NCBI RefSeq assembly: GCF_001905125.1 | Contig: NZ_LWLE01000014.1 | Coordinates: forward strand, 62,001 to 126,000 | Length of the DNA: 64,000 bases | Origin: Streptomyces sp. TSRI0281 | Lineage (GTDB): Bacteria; Actinomycetota; Actinomycetes; Streptomycetales; Streptomycetaceae | Direction of reading: 5' to 3' | Shown: piece after piece, positions 45,300-53,401 of the stretch | How positions within the stretch are numbered: position 1 is the stretch's first letter | Layout of the letters: every line of letters starts with the position of its first letter | The notes under the pieces: model-generated | Database searches by the model: none | Told to the model about the DNA's origin: nothing | What the model saw: only the letters and a program-made list of their open reading frames with translations | Made by a program: the position numbers and the translations under genes

Positions 45300-46184
45300 T
45301 TCAGTGAGCATTTTCAGCCCTGCCTCTCCAGGGTGAGGACGGCCTTGGCGATTGACGTCATTCGATTCGGGCTGCATCGTGATCTTCGGAAGATCCGCCA
45401 GGACTTGAGTCGCGCTATCCCACGTTCGACGGGCGCTCGGGACGTGGCCAGTGCACGGTTGACCGTCCGTTCTGTCGGGGTCAGCTGCCCGCCGGGCGGG
45501 CGTCTGCGACCGGTGGTGACCCAGAGGCCGGCGCCCGTGTAGGCGCGGTCTGCCAGGACAGGGACGCCCTGGCGTTCGCAGATCCGGATGATCCGGTGGG
45601 TGCGGGCCGCGGTCAGGTCGTGGCACCGGCCCGGCAAGGCCGGCGAGATCCACAGCACGTGCCCGGTCTGATCGGTCACGACCTGCACGTTCACGCCGTG
45701 GCGGCGGTGCTTGTGCGAGTAGTCGGCCCGGCCGTCGCCCACGCGGTCGCACTCGGCGAGCGTTCCGTCGAGCAGGACGTACTCGGGTTCCCGCTCGCGC
45801 AGGATCTTGAGCAGGCCAGGGGCCTGACCAGCGAGAAGGTTGATCACGGCCGTGGTGTAGGCATGGGCGGTGCCGACCGAGATGCCGAAGCCGGCGGAGA
45901 TCTGAGCCAGGGTGTCGTGCTTGCGCAGGTACACCAGAGCGACGAGCGCGCGTTGGTGCGGCGGGAGCTTGCAGCGGCGGTCACCCTCGCGGGTGACGAT
46001 GAGCATCGTGACCCACTCGACCAACGCATGAGGCAGGTCGAGTGCGGCAGGATCAGGAACCAACGAGGCACCTGCGCTCATGAGTTGAGACGTCGAACAC
46101 CTCCCTCAACGGCACGGGTGCCTCGTGCGTTGCGGCCAGTCTGGCCGTCACCCCATCAGTGGCCACTCTGAAAAAGCTCAGTAA
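45300..46184 (-). mobile_element. IS5-type insertion sequence, about 885 bp
   Basis: The left end reads TCAGTGAGCATTTTCAG (45301-45317). The right end, on the minus strand, reads TTACTGAGCTTTTTCAG (ending near 46184). These are imperfect terminal inverted repeats enclosing one transposase gene. Exact ends and target duplication are not certain. Confidence 0.75.
45314..46081 (-). CDS. IS5-family DDE transposase
   Basis: A 255-residue transposase of the DDE_Tnp_4 (HARBI1-like) group. The N-terminal helix-turn-helix is PPHQRALVALVYLRKHDTLAQISAGFGISVGTAHAYTTAV. The catalytic residues are the first Asp in EYVLLDGTLAECDRV, the second Asp in VPVLADRAYTGAG, and the Glu in APVERGIARLKSW. The frame is complete from ATG to stop, so the copy may be active. 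Confidence 0.9.
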   Translation of the reverse strand: MSAGASLVPDPAALDLPHALVEWVTMLIVTREGDRRCKLPPHQRALVALVYLRKHDTLAQISAGFGISVGTAHAYTTAVINLLAGQAPGLLKILREREPEYVLLDGTLAECDRVGDGRADYSHKHRRHGVNVQVVTDQTGHVLWISPALPGRCHDLTAARTHRIIRICERQGVPVLADRAYTGAGLWVTTGRRRPPGGQLTPTERTVNRALATSRAPVERGIARLKSWRIFRRSRCSPNRMTSIAKAVLTLERQG

Positions 46185-46216
46185 GGAGGCGCGACAGCGG
46201 CACTTTCAACCCGCTT

Positions 46217-46425
46217 CCGCTGAGCTATTTCAGCGTTTCCTCTCCAGGGCAGGGACAGCGGCGGCAATAACGGACATGCGGTTGGGAATGCAACGAGCTC
46301 TGCGCGAGGCTTCTACGCGGCTGAGTTGAATCGTCGACTATATCTCTCAACGGCACAGAAGCCTCGTGCGTTGCGGTACGTCGGCCAGTCCCGCAATCAG
46401 TGGCCACTATGGAAGAACTCACTTA
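46217..46425. mobile_element. MITE-like deletion derivative of the neighbouring IS
   Basis: The left part (CTGAGCTATTTCAG, then TTTCCTCTCCAGGG) matches the left end of the IS at 45300. The right part (CTCAACGGCAC, GCCTCGTGCGTTGCGG, CAGTGGCCACT, AACTCACT) matches its right end. The transposase-coding middle is missing. At about 209 bp it lies only 32 bases from the intact IS. It is diverged, so it is a relative rather than a deletion of this copy. Confidence 0.75.
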
Positions 46426-46472
46426 TTAGAGGCCCTGCAGAAGCACCAGAAGTACGGATAACTCTATTCCAT

Positions 46473-48391
46473 CTATTCGGCAGACTCCTGCGCCGGGCCA
46501 TGGAAGGCATACGGACCCCGTGGAACATCCTTCAGGCTCATTGCCCGATCAAGAAATTCCTCTAGCCTTGCTTGCAGTTCATCGGGATCCGTGAAGGTGT
46601 CTGCGGTAATTTCACGAAAGGCATTCTCCATCACCGGCGAAATTCGGGCAACGCTTCTGGTTGACTCCACCATCACCATGGCAGTCATAGTTTCGAGAAT
46701 GTGACCCCGGGCCGTGTAAATCGAATCCGGCGATCCCCCATTCGATTGTACGCCCACAAGGATTTCCCAGGCACCTTGTCTGCGAATACGCGCATGAAAG
46801 TGCGCAAACTCACCCAACGCCCTATTGAGGGGAGCGAGTCGGCGCCACCCTGCCGCATTGACCCAATCCTTGGGTGTGGATGAAAGAGATTCTTCGAGTT
46901 TAGCTGCCTTTCCGGCTTAGTGGCCCACACCCGAAGCCTAGCGCATTGCTCCAGAACCACCCGCAAGGCAGCCATCGATCGATCATCGTCCTCAAGCCAC
47001 AGCCAGTGGGCGGTCCGAAGCGCCGACGCACACATCGCCGCAGCATTCCCTTCGGGTGAATCCCCAAGCCACAAGGACAAGACACCAGCCATCTCGGTGG
47101 CCATCACATTCGTCGAGTCGCGACCACCCAAACCATCAATATTGAAGCCGTCGCCCAGCTTCTCCTTTTCTTCTTCCAGCGCCTTCAACGCCCAGCGTCC
47201 CGCACGCGCACGACGCTCATAGAAGTGCAGGTGAACCATTTCGCCGTCGCGGAAGAGCCGTCCAGCCGGGCGCCTTCCCCTCATTACTTCCTCGTAGGCG
47301 TACGACGCACTCCGCATCCGCTCAAGAATGTCCGGGGAGAGTCCAGTTTGCGGAAGCAGCGGAAACAGGCTTGACGGGATGGGGGCATCCCCTCCCGCGT
47401 AAATACGTTCCGGAAGCGCGAAAAGAGCCGGAGCGAGCTCAGGTTTCCCCTGTTCCATTGCCAGGGTCGCTAGGCACACCCGAATCTGCCGCAGATACAA
47501 CATGAGGACGTCGGATAGCCATTGCGAAGCTTCAACAAGTTCCGTCGGCTCATCGGCGAGAAGATCGCATGCGTCCCACCGCAACACCTTGATAAAGTCG
47601 CCTCTACCATGCAAGAGCTCTGAGAGCAGCTCCATTAGGGTGCCGGGATATACGCGATAGTCCTTACCGACGATCACCGAGGGCCCCTGAAACCCCAGAG
47701 ACCTCCGCTCATCCTCCCAGAAATCGAGTTCGGAAATCTCGGATCCAACATTCGTGTCAGACTCTTGCTTTATAGCAGACGGATACTTTTCGTGGCCACG
47801 CGACCAGGCACGGGCGGCGAATTCTGCAGCACTCTCGCCAGAGATGTGTTTAACGCCGTAGTTGTACGCTACGTTTTCGGTCCATCTCTCCATCTGTGAG
47901 CGCAAGACAGCAGACGCTCCCACGAACTGCCCACTGAAAATGAGCCGTGCGGCAACAAATGCACTATCAGCACCCCAGGCCAAATGATCCACCCATGATG
48001 CTCCGTAATCGGCTGGATGCCGATCTCGAGTCGCCCCAAATTTTCGCAGCATCATGTCGATTAGACCAAAAGACAGCAACGCTGACATCACAGGTTGGAT
48101 GGCGCTGGATGGGATCTCGGGAAGATTCATCATGCGCTTGTTATGGCGAGCAATCAGGGACTCGGTCACATGCCTAGTCTCCTGTTGCGCAATTCGCTCG
48201 TACTCGGAGAGTGAGGAACCCCGGCGACCTCCACGTCGTTCGGCCCTATTTGCGCGACGTCTCTCCCTGCGCGCTTGTTCCTGCTCTGACACCGGCGGCT
48301 GACGCAATTCAGCCCTGCGCTTGCTTGCCTTGCCCACGTAGACTCCAAAAGGCTCGATGCCTGCTAGTGGCAGAGTGACGTAGATGCGCAC
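46473..48391 (-). pseudogene. frameshifted gene of unknown function
   Basis: Two overlapping frames together make one protein of about 640 residues. The first runs from the GTG at 48391 and stays protein-like to about VWATKPE near 46912. After that its continuation (LNSKNLFHPHPRIG...) looks random. The other frame opens immediately (KAAKLEESLSSTPKDWVN, NRALGEFAHFHAR) and runs to 46473. Restoring one A in the run at 46909-46911 would join them. The protein is soluble, with a basic Arg-rich start (about residues 38-58) and mixed helices; I recognise no family. GC is lower than in the flanking genes, and IS relics lie on both sides. Either a real pseudogene or a sequence error. Confidence 0.65.
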
Positions 48392-48454
48392 GCGTCGCTA
48401 GCTATTTTTCCCGTATTTGCACGGCGAACAACAGTAGGGGGCCGGGGCAGGGCC

Positions 48455-48668
48455 TTCGTTCTCTTTCAGAGCGGCCACTGCTCGGGGGACCGGTCAGGGT
48501 ACCGAAAGGCATGAGGCTCCCGTGCCACTGAGAGAAGTCTTCGACGACCACCCCAATAGCTTAGAAGCCTCGTCGGTTTCCTATCCTGCCTCACTCGGCC
48601 TGCCTCATACCCTGGTCGAGTGGCTAACCGTGCTGATCGTCGCCCGTGATGGTGACCGCCGCTGCATA
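48455..48668 (+). pseudogene. fragment of an IS5-type transposase gene and IS end
   Basis: A translated stretch (SYPASLGLPHTLVEWL, then TVLIVARDGDRRC) aligns with residues 7-37 of the intact transposase at 45314-46081. The DNA upstream (TTTCAGAGCGGCCACTG, ATGAGGCTCCCGTGCC) matches its IS end. The similarity stops at about 48668 (GCTGCATAAGGAGG), so only the 5' end of the IS remains, in opposite orientation to the intact copy. Confidence 0.8.
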
Positions 48669-48757
48669 AGGAGGGTGCAGGCACGGCCCGCGGCCGACAT
48701 GATCACGAGCCGGGCCTGCACGCAAGGCCGGAAGTGGGTGACTCGGATCAGGGCGGC

Positions 48758-49297
48758 TCACGGGTGCAACCTCTTCACCATGACCGCGTACACCGGGGAG
48801 TCAGCGAAGGGCTGCTGCTCACCCGCCTTCTCGTAGCCCCACGTCTCGTACAGGTCCTGAACCTTCGGGTGCGTCACGTCGACCAAGAGCACCGCAAGGT
48901 CTTCGCCGCGTTTCTTCAGCAGGGCTTCGTGGAGCCGCTCCGAGATCCCTTGCCTCCGCCACTGCGGGCGCACCATGACCTCGGAGACTGCGTAGGTCGC
49001 GATGTAGCCGTTGTTCGGCGCGAACGCCGTGGAACGCCACCACTCACGGCCCGGCTGGAGCGGGGCGCCGTACGCGAAGCCGGTCGGCTCGTCACCGTCG
49101 AAGGCGACGACGCAGGTGAAGCCGTCCATTCCTGACCAGTGATCGACGAACCACGGGAACCGCTGGTTGAACTCGTTGCCCATCGCGTCGGCGTAGGCGT
49201 CGGCGTGCACGTCGATCAGCATCTGCTTGAAGCCCTCGGGGAGGCTTCCCTGTCCGTAGTGCCGCAGGTCGATCACCCTGGTCACGTTCGGCTCCAT
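48758..49297 (-). CDS. GNAT-family N-acetyltransferase
   Basis: A 179-residue acetyl-CoA-dependent acyltransferase. The acetyl-CoA binding motif A is VMVRPQWRRQGISERLHEALL. The preceding strand YIATYAVSEV and the following LVDVTHPKVQDLYETWGYEKAG complete the fold. The ATG is at 49297. It overlaps the end of the upstream XRE/TPR regulator gene by 16 bases and is probably co-transcribed with it. It might modify the nearby lanthipeptide or give self-resistance, but this is only a guess from position. Confidence 0.85.
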   Translation of the reverse strand: MEPNVTRVIDLRHYGQGSLPEGFKQMLIDVHADAYADAMGNEFNQRFPWFVDHWSGMDGFTCVVAFDGDEPTGFAYGAPLQPGREWWRSTAFAPNNGYIATYAVSEVMVRPQWRRQGISERLHEALLKKRGEDLAVLLVDVTHPKVQDLYETWGYEKAGEQQPFADSPVYAVMVKRLHP

Positions 49298-50535
49298 TCA
49301 TCTCGCATGCGGTCTGCCCAGTCGCGGGCGTACGTCGTCGACGGCGCCAGCCGGAACAGGTCTCGGTGGAAGTCTCCGATCAGGGTGCGCATGCGGCCCG
49401 GTAGTGGAGCGCCCTCCATGATCGTGAAGACGGTGCCCGCGGTCGCCGTGGCCTGCTCGGGCTCGCCCTGGCGGAGTTGCGCCAGGGCGAGCTGGCAGGT
49501 GGCCAGCGCGCGGTTGCGCTGGAACTCCGCCGGGATCCTGGCCAGGGATCGGTGAGCCATCGCCTCGGCTTCGGCGGGCTCCCCGTTGTGGTTGAGGATG
49601 ATCGCCGCGAGGTGGTTGAGTTCCGCCGGCCCGTAGAACGCGGTCCATCGGGGGCGCTCGTCCTCGGCCGCCTTGCGGTAGTTCTCCTGCGCTGCGCCCA
49701 AGGACCGGCGAGCGGCCCGCAGGTCTCCCAGCGACGAGTGTGCGAGCGCGAGACGGACGCGGCCCATGGAGCCGAAGAACGGGTCTCTGCGGGCAGCTAG
49801 AGAGGCGTTGGCCGCCTGAGCTGCGGCAAGTTGTTCCGGCCAGTTCTTCCGCTGGTAGGCGAGCATGGCCATGTTGACCCACACGCGCATGGCCGTGGGC
49901 GGGTCCTGGGAGAGGCCGGCGAACGTGGACGACTCGTGCAGGTACGTCCGGGCCTTGTCCAGGTCGCGTAGGTCGATGCACGACCAGGCGGCGACGGTGG
50001 TGAACTCGGCCGCGAGCGCGTACAGGGCACGGCGTACACGTTCGCTGGCGTTCCGGTGCTGAAGCTCCAGCACCTTTGCGCGAGCTTCGAGGGCTGCGGT
50101 CGCCAGGGAGGCGTGCCCGCCTTGGCGGTCGTCGGCCTCCACGAGCTGGTTCATGCTGGCCGATGCTCGGGCCACGTCCGTCATGCCCACCGACCGACGT
50201 TGCTTGACCACGGGAACGACTGCGGTTGCCGTCCCGGTGGTGGAAGCGATGAAGTCGCGACGCCGCACAGGGCCCTCCGGGGGATGTTGCATGGAGCTGG
50301 GTGCGCTGAACCCTAAGTCCGCCACGGGGCAGCCGAACACACGCTCAAGTGCGGCGCAAGTGCGTCCGATTGGGCGTCGGCTTGATCCGTTGAGCAGGTT
50401 GCGCACCGTCCGGGAGGAGATGTCGCCAGGCCGACCGGTGATCTCCTGAAGCGCGGCGTTCAGGCGTGCCGCCAACTCCTCCTGCGTCAGACTGAGTTGA
50501 TTAAGTCGGCCCTGAAGAACGAGATTTCCTCCCAT
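49282..50535 (-). CDS. XRE-type HTH regulator with TPR-like C-terminus
   Basis: A 417-residue regulator. The N-terminal HTH is LTQEELAARLNAALQEITGR, then ISSRTVRNLLNG, with a second part GRTCAALERVFGCPVADLG. A linker with RRRDFIASTTGTATAVVP precedes a helical repeat region of tetratricopeptide character (about residues 140-400, for example LALAHSSLGDLRAARRSLGAAQENY). Such HTH-TPR proteins often sit at Streptomyces RiPP clusters. It is divergent from the cluster. No Shine-Dalgarno is visible before the ATG at 50535, so it may be leaderless. Confidence 0.85.
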   Translation of the reverse strand: MGGNLVLQGRLNQLSLTQEELAARLNAALQEITGRPGDISSRTVRNLLNGSSRRPIGRTCAALERVFGCPVADLGFSAPSSMQHPPEGPVRRRDFIASTTGTATAVVPVVKQRRSVGMTDVARASASMNQLVEADDRQGGHASLATAALEARAKVLELQHRNASERVRRALYALAAEFTTVAAWSCIDLRDLDKARTYLHESSTFAGLSQDPPTAMRVWVNMAMLAYQRKNWPEQLAAAQAANASLAARRDPFFGSMGRVRLALAHSSLGDLRAARRSLGAAQENYRKAAEDERPRWTAFYGPAELNHLAAIILNHNGEPAEAEAMAHRSLARIPAEFQRNRALATCQLALAQLRQGEPEQATATAGTVFTIMEGAPLPGRMRTLIGDFHRDLFRLAPSTTYARDWADRMRDEWSRT

Positions 50536-50767
50536 GCACCGAACGTAGTACCGCCGTCACGCTGGCACCTAGAGCTCGGGTAATAGAAACGTAAAGTCTT
50601 CCGGTTGGTGGACGTGCACGAATCCGGGACTCTTCCTGTTGCGCTGCACTCATCGCTCGTTGACTGGTCATCGGTCGCCAAGCCGGGTTCGGTGCGGCGG
50701 CACGGAGGAAAGCCCGGTCCTGCCTTGCTTGCCCGGACCGGGAACCCCAGCCGGAGGGAAAGACCTC

Positions 50768-51199
50768 GTGACCATGACCGTCGCTCAACCGAATGCGATC
50801 GGCTTCCCGGGCTACGCCGCAGAGGTGCCTTGCGTACGTGAGTCCGTGAGCCTCGCCCGCGCTTTCGTCTCCCAGGTGCTGGCGGTCTGGGGCATGGACG
50901 ACGACGTGACCGGCTGGGGAAAGATCATCGTCACTGAACTGCTGGCCAACGCCGTCGAGCACACCGAGACCCCGGTGTCGCGAATCCACATCGAGCGTCC
51001 GAGCAACGGTGCCGTCCGCATCGGAGTCTCCGACCGCTCGCACGACGCTCCCCACCTGAAGACGGCCGACCTGACGGCTGAGAGCGGCCGGGGTCTGAGT
51101 CTGGTCGCGGCGATGAGTTCGCAGTGGGGCTACGACACGCACCCGTGGGGCAAGGTCACCTGGGCTGTGGTCGAGACTCCCGTGGGGAGAGAGCGGTGA
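50768..51199 (+). CDS. ATP-binding protein (RsbW-like anti-sigma/HATPase)
   Basis: A 143-residue GHKL ATPase domain without a sensor. The N box is ITVTELLANAVEHTE-like (IIVTELLANAVEHTE). The G1 box is VRIGVSDRSHDAPH and the G2 box ESGRGLSLVAAMSSQWG. These stand-alone domains are abundant in Streptomyces as anti-sigma or regulatory kinases. The GTG at 50768 has GGAGGG upstream; the ATG at 50774 is the alternative. The DUF6415 gene overlaps its stop (GTGA). It is the first gene of the lanthipeptide strand. Confidence 0.88.
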   Translation: MTMTVAQPNAIGFPGYAAEVPCVRESVSLARAFVSQVLAVWGMDDDVTGWGKIIVTELLANAVEHTETPVSRIHIERPSNGAVRIGVSDRSHDAPHLKTADLTAESGRGLSLVAAMSSQWGYDTHPWGKVTWAVVETPVGRER

Positions 51200-51615
51200 G
51201 CACAGCAGTGGCTCCAAAACCTCCAGCCCAGGAATGGACGTCACCGCTCGACGCGGACGGTTTACGGCTCGTGCTGGAGCGGTTCCGGGCGTGGGAACCC
51301 CTCGACGTCGAGGAGGTCTTCGACGACCTCGACGCGGCGATCGGCAGTCAGACACCGCCTGTTGCAACGGCTGTCGCCCTGCTCGGCCGCCTCCGCAGAC
51401 ACCTGAAGCAGCTCAGCGACATCACGGTGGCTGACGACAGCTTCCCGCCCAGTGCCGAGATGACCCGACTTGTCGAGCGAGGAGTCCCTCTGCTGGAGGA
51501 GCCCACTCCGGCCGGCTATCGGCAGGCTGTCGGACTCGCCCGCCGTCTCGCCTTCGTGACCGCTGACCTGATCGAAGAGCTGATCGAGGCCCGCTACATC
51601 AAGGAGATCGAGTGA
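51196..51615 (+). CDS. DUF6415 family natural-product cluster protein
   Basis: A 139-residue protein matching the DUF6415 family as I recall it (WTSPLDADGLRLVLERFRAWEP, then LLGRLRRHLKQLSDI and AVGLARRLAFVTADLIEELIEAR). These proteins recur beside RiPP genes in Streptomyces, and their function is unknown. It is all-helical with no catalytic motif. It is translationally coupled to the upstream ATP-binding gene. The 217 bases that follow, up to the methyltransferase, contain only an unconvincing 74-codon frame. Confidence 0.82.
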   Translation: MSTAVAPKPPAQEWTSPLDADGLRLVLERFRAWEPLDVEEVFDDLDAAIGSQTPPVATAVALLGRLRRHLKQLSDITVADDSFPPSAEMTRLVERGVPLLEEPTPAGYRQAVGLARRLAFVTADLIEELIEARYIKEIE

Positions 51616-51832
51616 CACACGCCCCTTGCCACCCGCCAGCCACCCAGCGGGCTGGTCGACACGAACCGGCCCGCCGGGCAGCCCTCCGCGGGCGTGGTCC
51701 TCCCAGCTCGCCGTCCAGCGCGGCCCCGTCGGTCAGCCGACGAGAACCGAGCGCGTTCGCACCCGGTTTCCCCGGCCCATCCGGCACGCGACGCCGGCCT
51801 GCGTCCCCCATACGTACGACTGAAGGAAGTCC

Positions 51833-53068
51833 ATGACGAACACGACCGTCGAGCCCGACGAAGCGACCCGTCTCCGGAACAAGGTGGTGGACGAGCTGCG
51901 CGCAGGCGGCGACATCTCCTCCTCGGAGATCGAAGCCGTGATGCGCAAGGTGCCTCGGCACGCATTCATTCCCGACACCCCGCTGGACAAGGCGTACGAC
52001 ACGTACGCGGCGGTGATCACCAAGACGGACGAACACGGTGTGCAGCTCAGCTCAGTCTCCGCCCCGCAGATCCAGGCGATGATGCTGGAGCAGGCCCAAG
52101 TGAGGCCCGGTATGCGCGTGTTGGAGATCGGTTCGGGCGGCCTGAACGCCGCCTACCTCGCCGAGCTCGTGGGTGAGCGCGGCGAGGTCGTCACCGTGGA
52201 CATCGACCCCGTCGTCACCGAGCGGGCGCACCGGCTCTTGGACGAGCACGGCTACGGCTGGGTGCGCGTCGTCACCGCCGACGCCGCCGAGCCCATTCCG
52301 GACCTCGGCGAGGTCGACGTCGTTATGGTGACAGCCGGGGCCTGGGACATCGCCCCGGCGTGGACCGCGCAGCTCAAGCAGGGCGGTCGACTTGTGGTGC
52401 CGCTACGGATGCGTGGCCTGACCCGGTCGGTCGCCTTCACGCAGATCACGGGCGAACACGGCCCGTACCTGGAGAGCGTGTCGGCGCTCATCTGCGGCTT
52501 CGTCCCGATGCAGGGCTCGACAGCCCACCGGGAAGAACTTCTTCTCGTCAACGGCACACCGGAGATCGGGCTGAAGTTCGATGACGGGCTACCGGCCGAC
52601 CCACACCGACTGGACAACGCGGTCACGTTCCCGCGCCACGAGCTGTGGACAGGCGTCGTCATCGGCCTCTCGGAACTCATCGACACCCTCCAGATGGCCA
52701 TGGCCATCAGCCTGCCCGGCTTCTGCACGATGGCCGTCGACGAGGACCTGGACACGGGCCTGGTCGCCCCCGTGAACAAGCGGTTCGCCCTCGCCGCCGT
52801 CGAGGACGACACCTTCGCCTACCTCGTCACCCGCCGCACCGAGGACAACAAGCACATCGAATACGGCGTGCACACCCTCGGCCCGAACGCGAAGCAGTTC
52901 GCCGACCAGGTCGCCGACGTGCTCCGCGACTGGGAGGCCAGCCGGCGCGGGGGCCCCAGCCCGGTCATCCGGGTCTATCCGGCCAACACCTCTGATGACC
53001 AGATCCCGGCCGACCGGGTCATCGACAAGGTGCACAGCCGGGTCTCGCTCTCCTGGCCCTCGGCGTAA
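51833..53068 (+). CDS. FxLD-system O-methyltransferase (PCMT type)
   Basis: A 411-residue protein. The N-terminal two thirds are a protein-L-isoaspartate O-methyltransferase domain. It has VPRHAFIPDTPLDKAY, SAPQIQAMMLEQAQVRPG, the SAM motif VLEIGSGGLNAAYLAELVG (about residues 96-114), and acidic VVTVDIDP. The C-terminal extension (WTGVVIGLSELIDTLQMAMAI onwards) is specific to the lanthipeptide FxLD family. Such enzymes methylate an Asp side chain, which collapses to succinimide or isoaspartate. The gene is 55 bases upstream of the precursor, which has an Asp-Gly in its core. Confidence 0.92.
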   Translation: MTNTTVEPDEATRLRNKVVDELRAGGDISSSEIEAVMRKVPRHAFIPDTPLDKAYDTYAAVITKTDEHGVQLSSVSAPQIQAMMLEQAQVRPGMRVLEIGSGGLNAAYLAELVGERGEVVTVDIDPVVTERAHRLLDEHGYGWVRVVTADAAEPIPDLGEVDVVMVTAGAWDIAPAWTAQLKQGGRLVVPLRMRGLTRSVAFTQITGEHGPYLESVSALICGFVPMQGSTAHREELLLVNGTPEIGLKFDDGLPADPHRLDNAVTFPRHELWTGVVIGLSELIDTLQMAMAISLPGFCTMAVDEDLDTGLVAPVNKRFALAAVEDDTFAYLVTRRTEDNKHIEYGVHTLGPNAKQFADQVADVLRDWEASRRGGPSPVIRVYPANTSDDQIPADRVIDKVHSRVSLSWPSA

Positions 53069-53123
53069 CGCCGGAAGCCAGGTTGTTCCACACCATCCGG
53101 ACACCAAGAAGAAAGGCACGAAC

Positions 53124-53315
53124 ATGACGAGCGCCACTCTGGCCCCTCCCGCCCCGCTGGCGGGCCTGGACGACGACTTCGCACCCCTGGACGTGAAGGT
53201 CGTCATCGCCGAGCACGCGTACGGCAAGCTCATGTGCTCCACGGGCGACGGCTGCGGCACCACCTGCGCGACCGGCGCCTCCGCCTGCGGCTCCTTCACG
53301 GAGGACCCGGCCTGA
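53124..53315 (+). CDS. FxLD-type lanthipeptide precursor peptide
   Basis: A 63-residue precursor. The leader has the motif DDFAPLDVKVV (Phe19, Leu22, Asp23), the recognition element of FxLD peptides, here with one residue more between Phe and Leu-Asp than the name implies. The core begins around residues 32-37 and holds four cysteines (C38, C44, C48, C55) with eight Ser/Thr, giving up to four lanthionine rings. Asp42-Gly43 lies between Thr40 and Cys44, a classic succinimide-forming pair and the likely methyltransferase target. GAAAGG stands 7 bases before the ATG. A hairpin separates it from lanB. Confidence 0.93.
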   Translation: MTSATLAPPAPLAGLDDDFAPLDVKVVIAEHAYGKLMCSTGDGCGTTCATGASACGSFTEDPA

Positions 53316-53330
53316 TCCAGGCCGTTCCCT

Positions 53331-53370
53331 GCCGGTGGGGCGAGCGAAGTGTTCCGCTCGGCCCACCGGC
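53331..53370 (+). terminator. attenuator-like hairpin between precursor and lanB
   Basis: GCCGGTGGG-g-CGAGCG pairs with CGCTCG-g-CCCACCGGC around an 8-base loop, 15 bp with one G-G mismatch. Such a partial terminator would allow more precursor than enzyme to be made. Confidence 0.65.
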
Positions 53371-53401
53371 TCCTCACCCGCCCCGCCAGACGGAGGGCCC
53401 C

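Noticed and set aside
51612..51836. A 74-codon frame beginning at a GTG that overlaps the DUF6415 stop
   Set aside because: The coupling looks attractive, but the product is Pro/Arg/Ser-rich noise without family resemblance and runs into the methyltransferase start.
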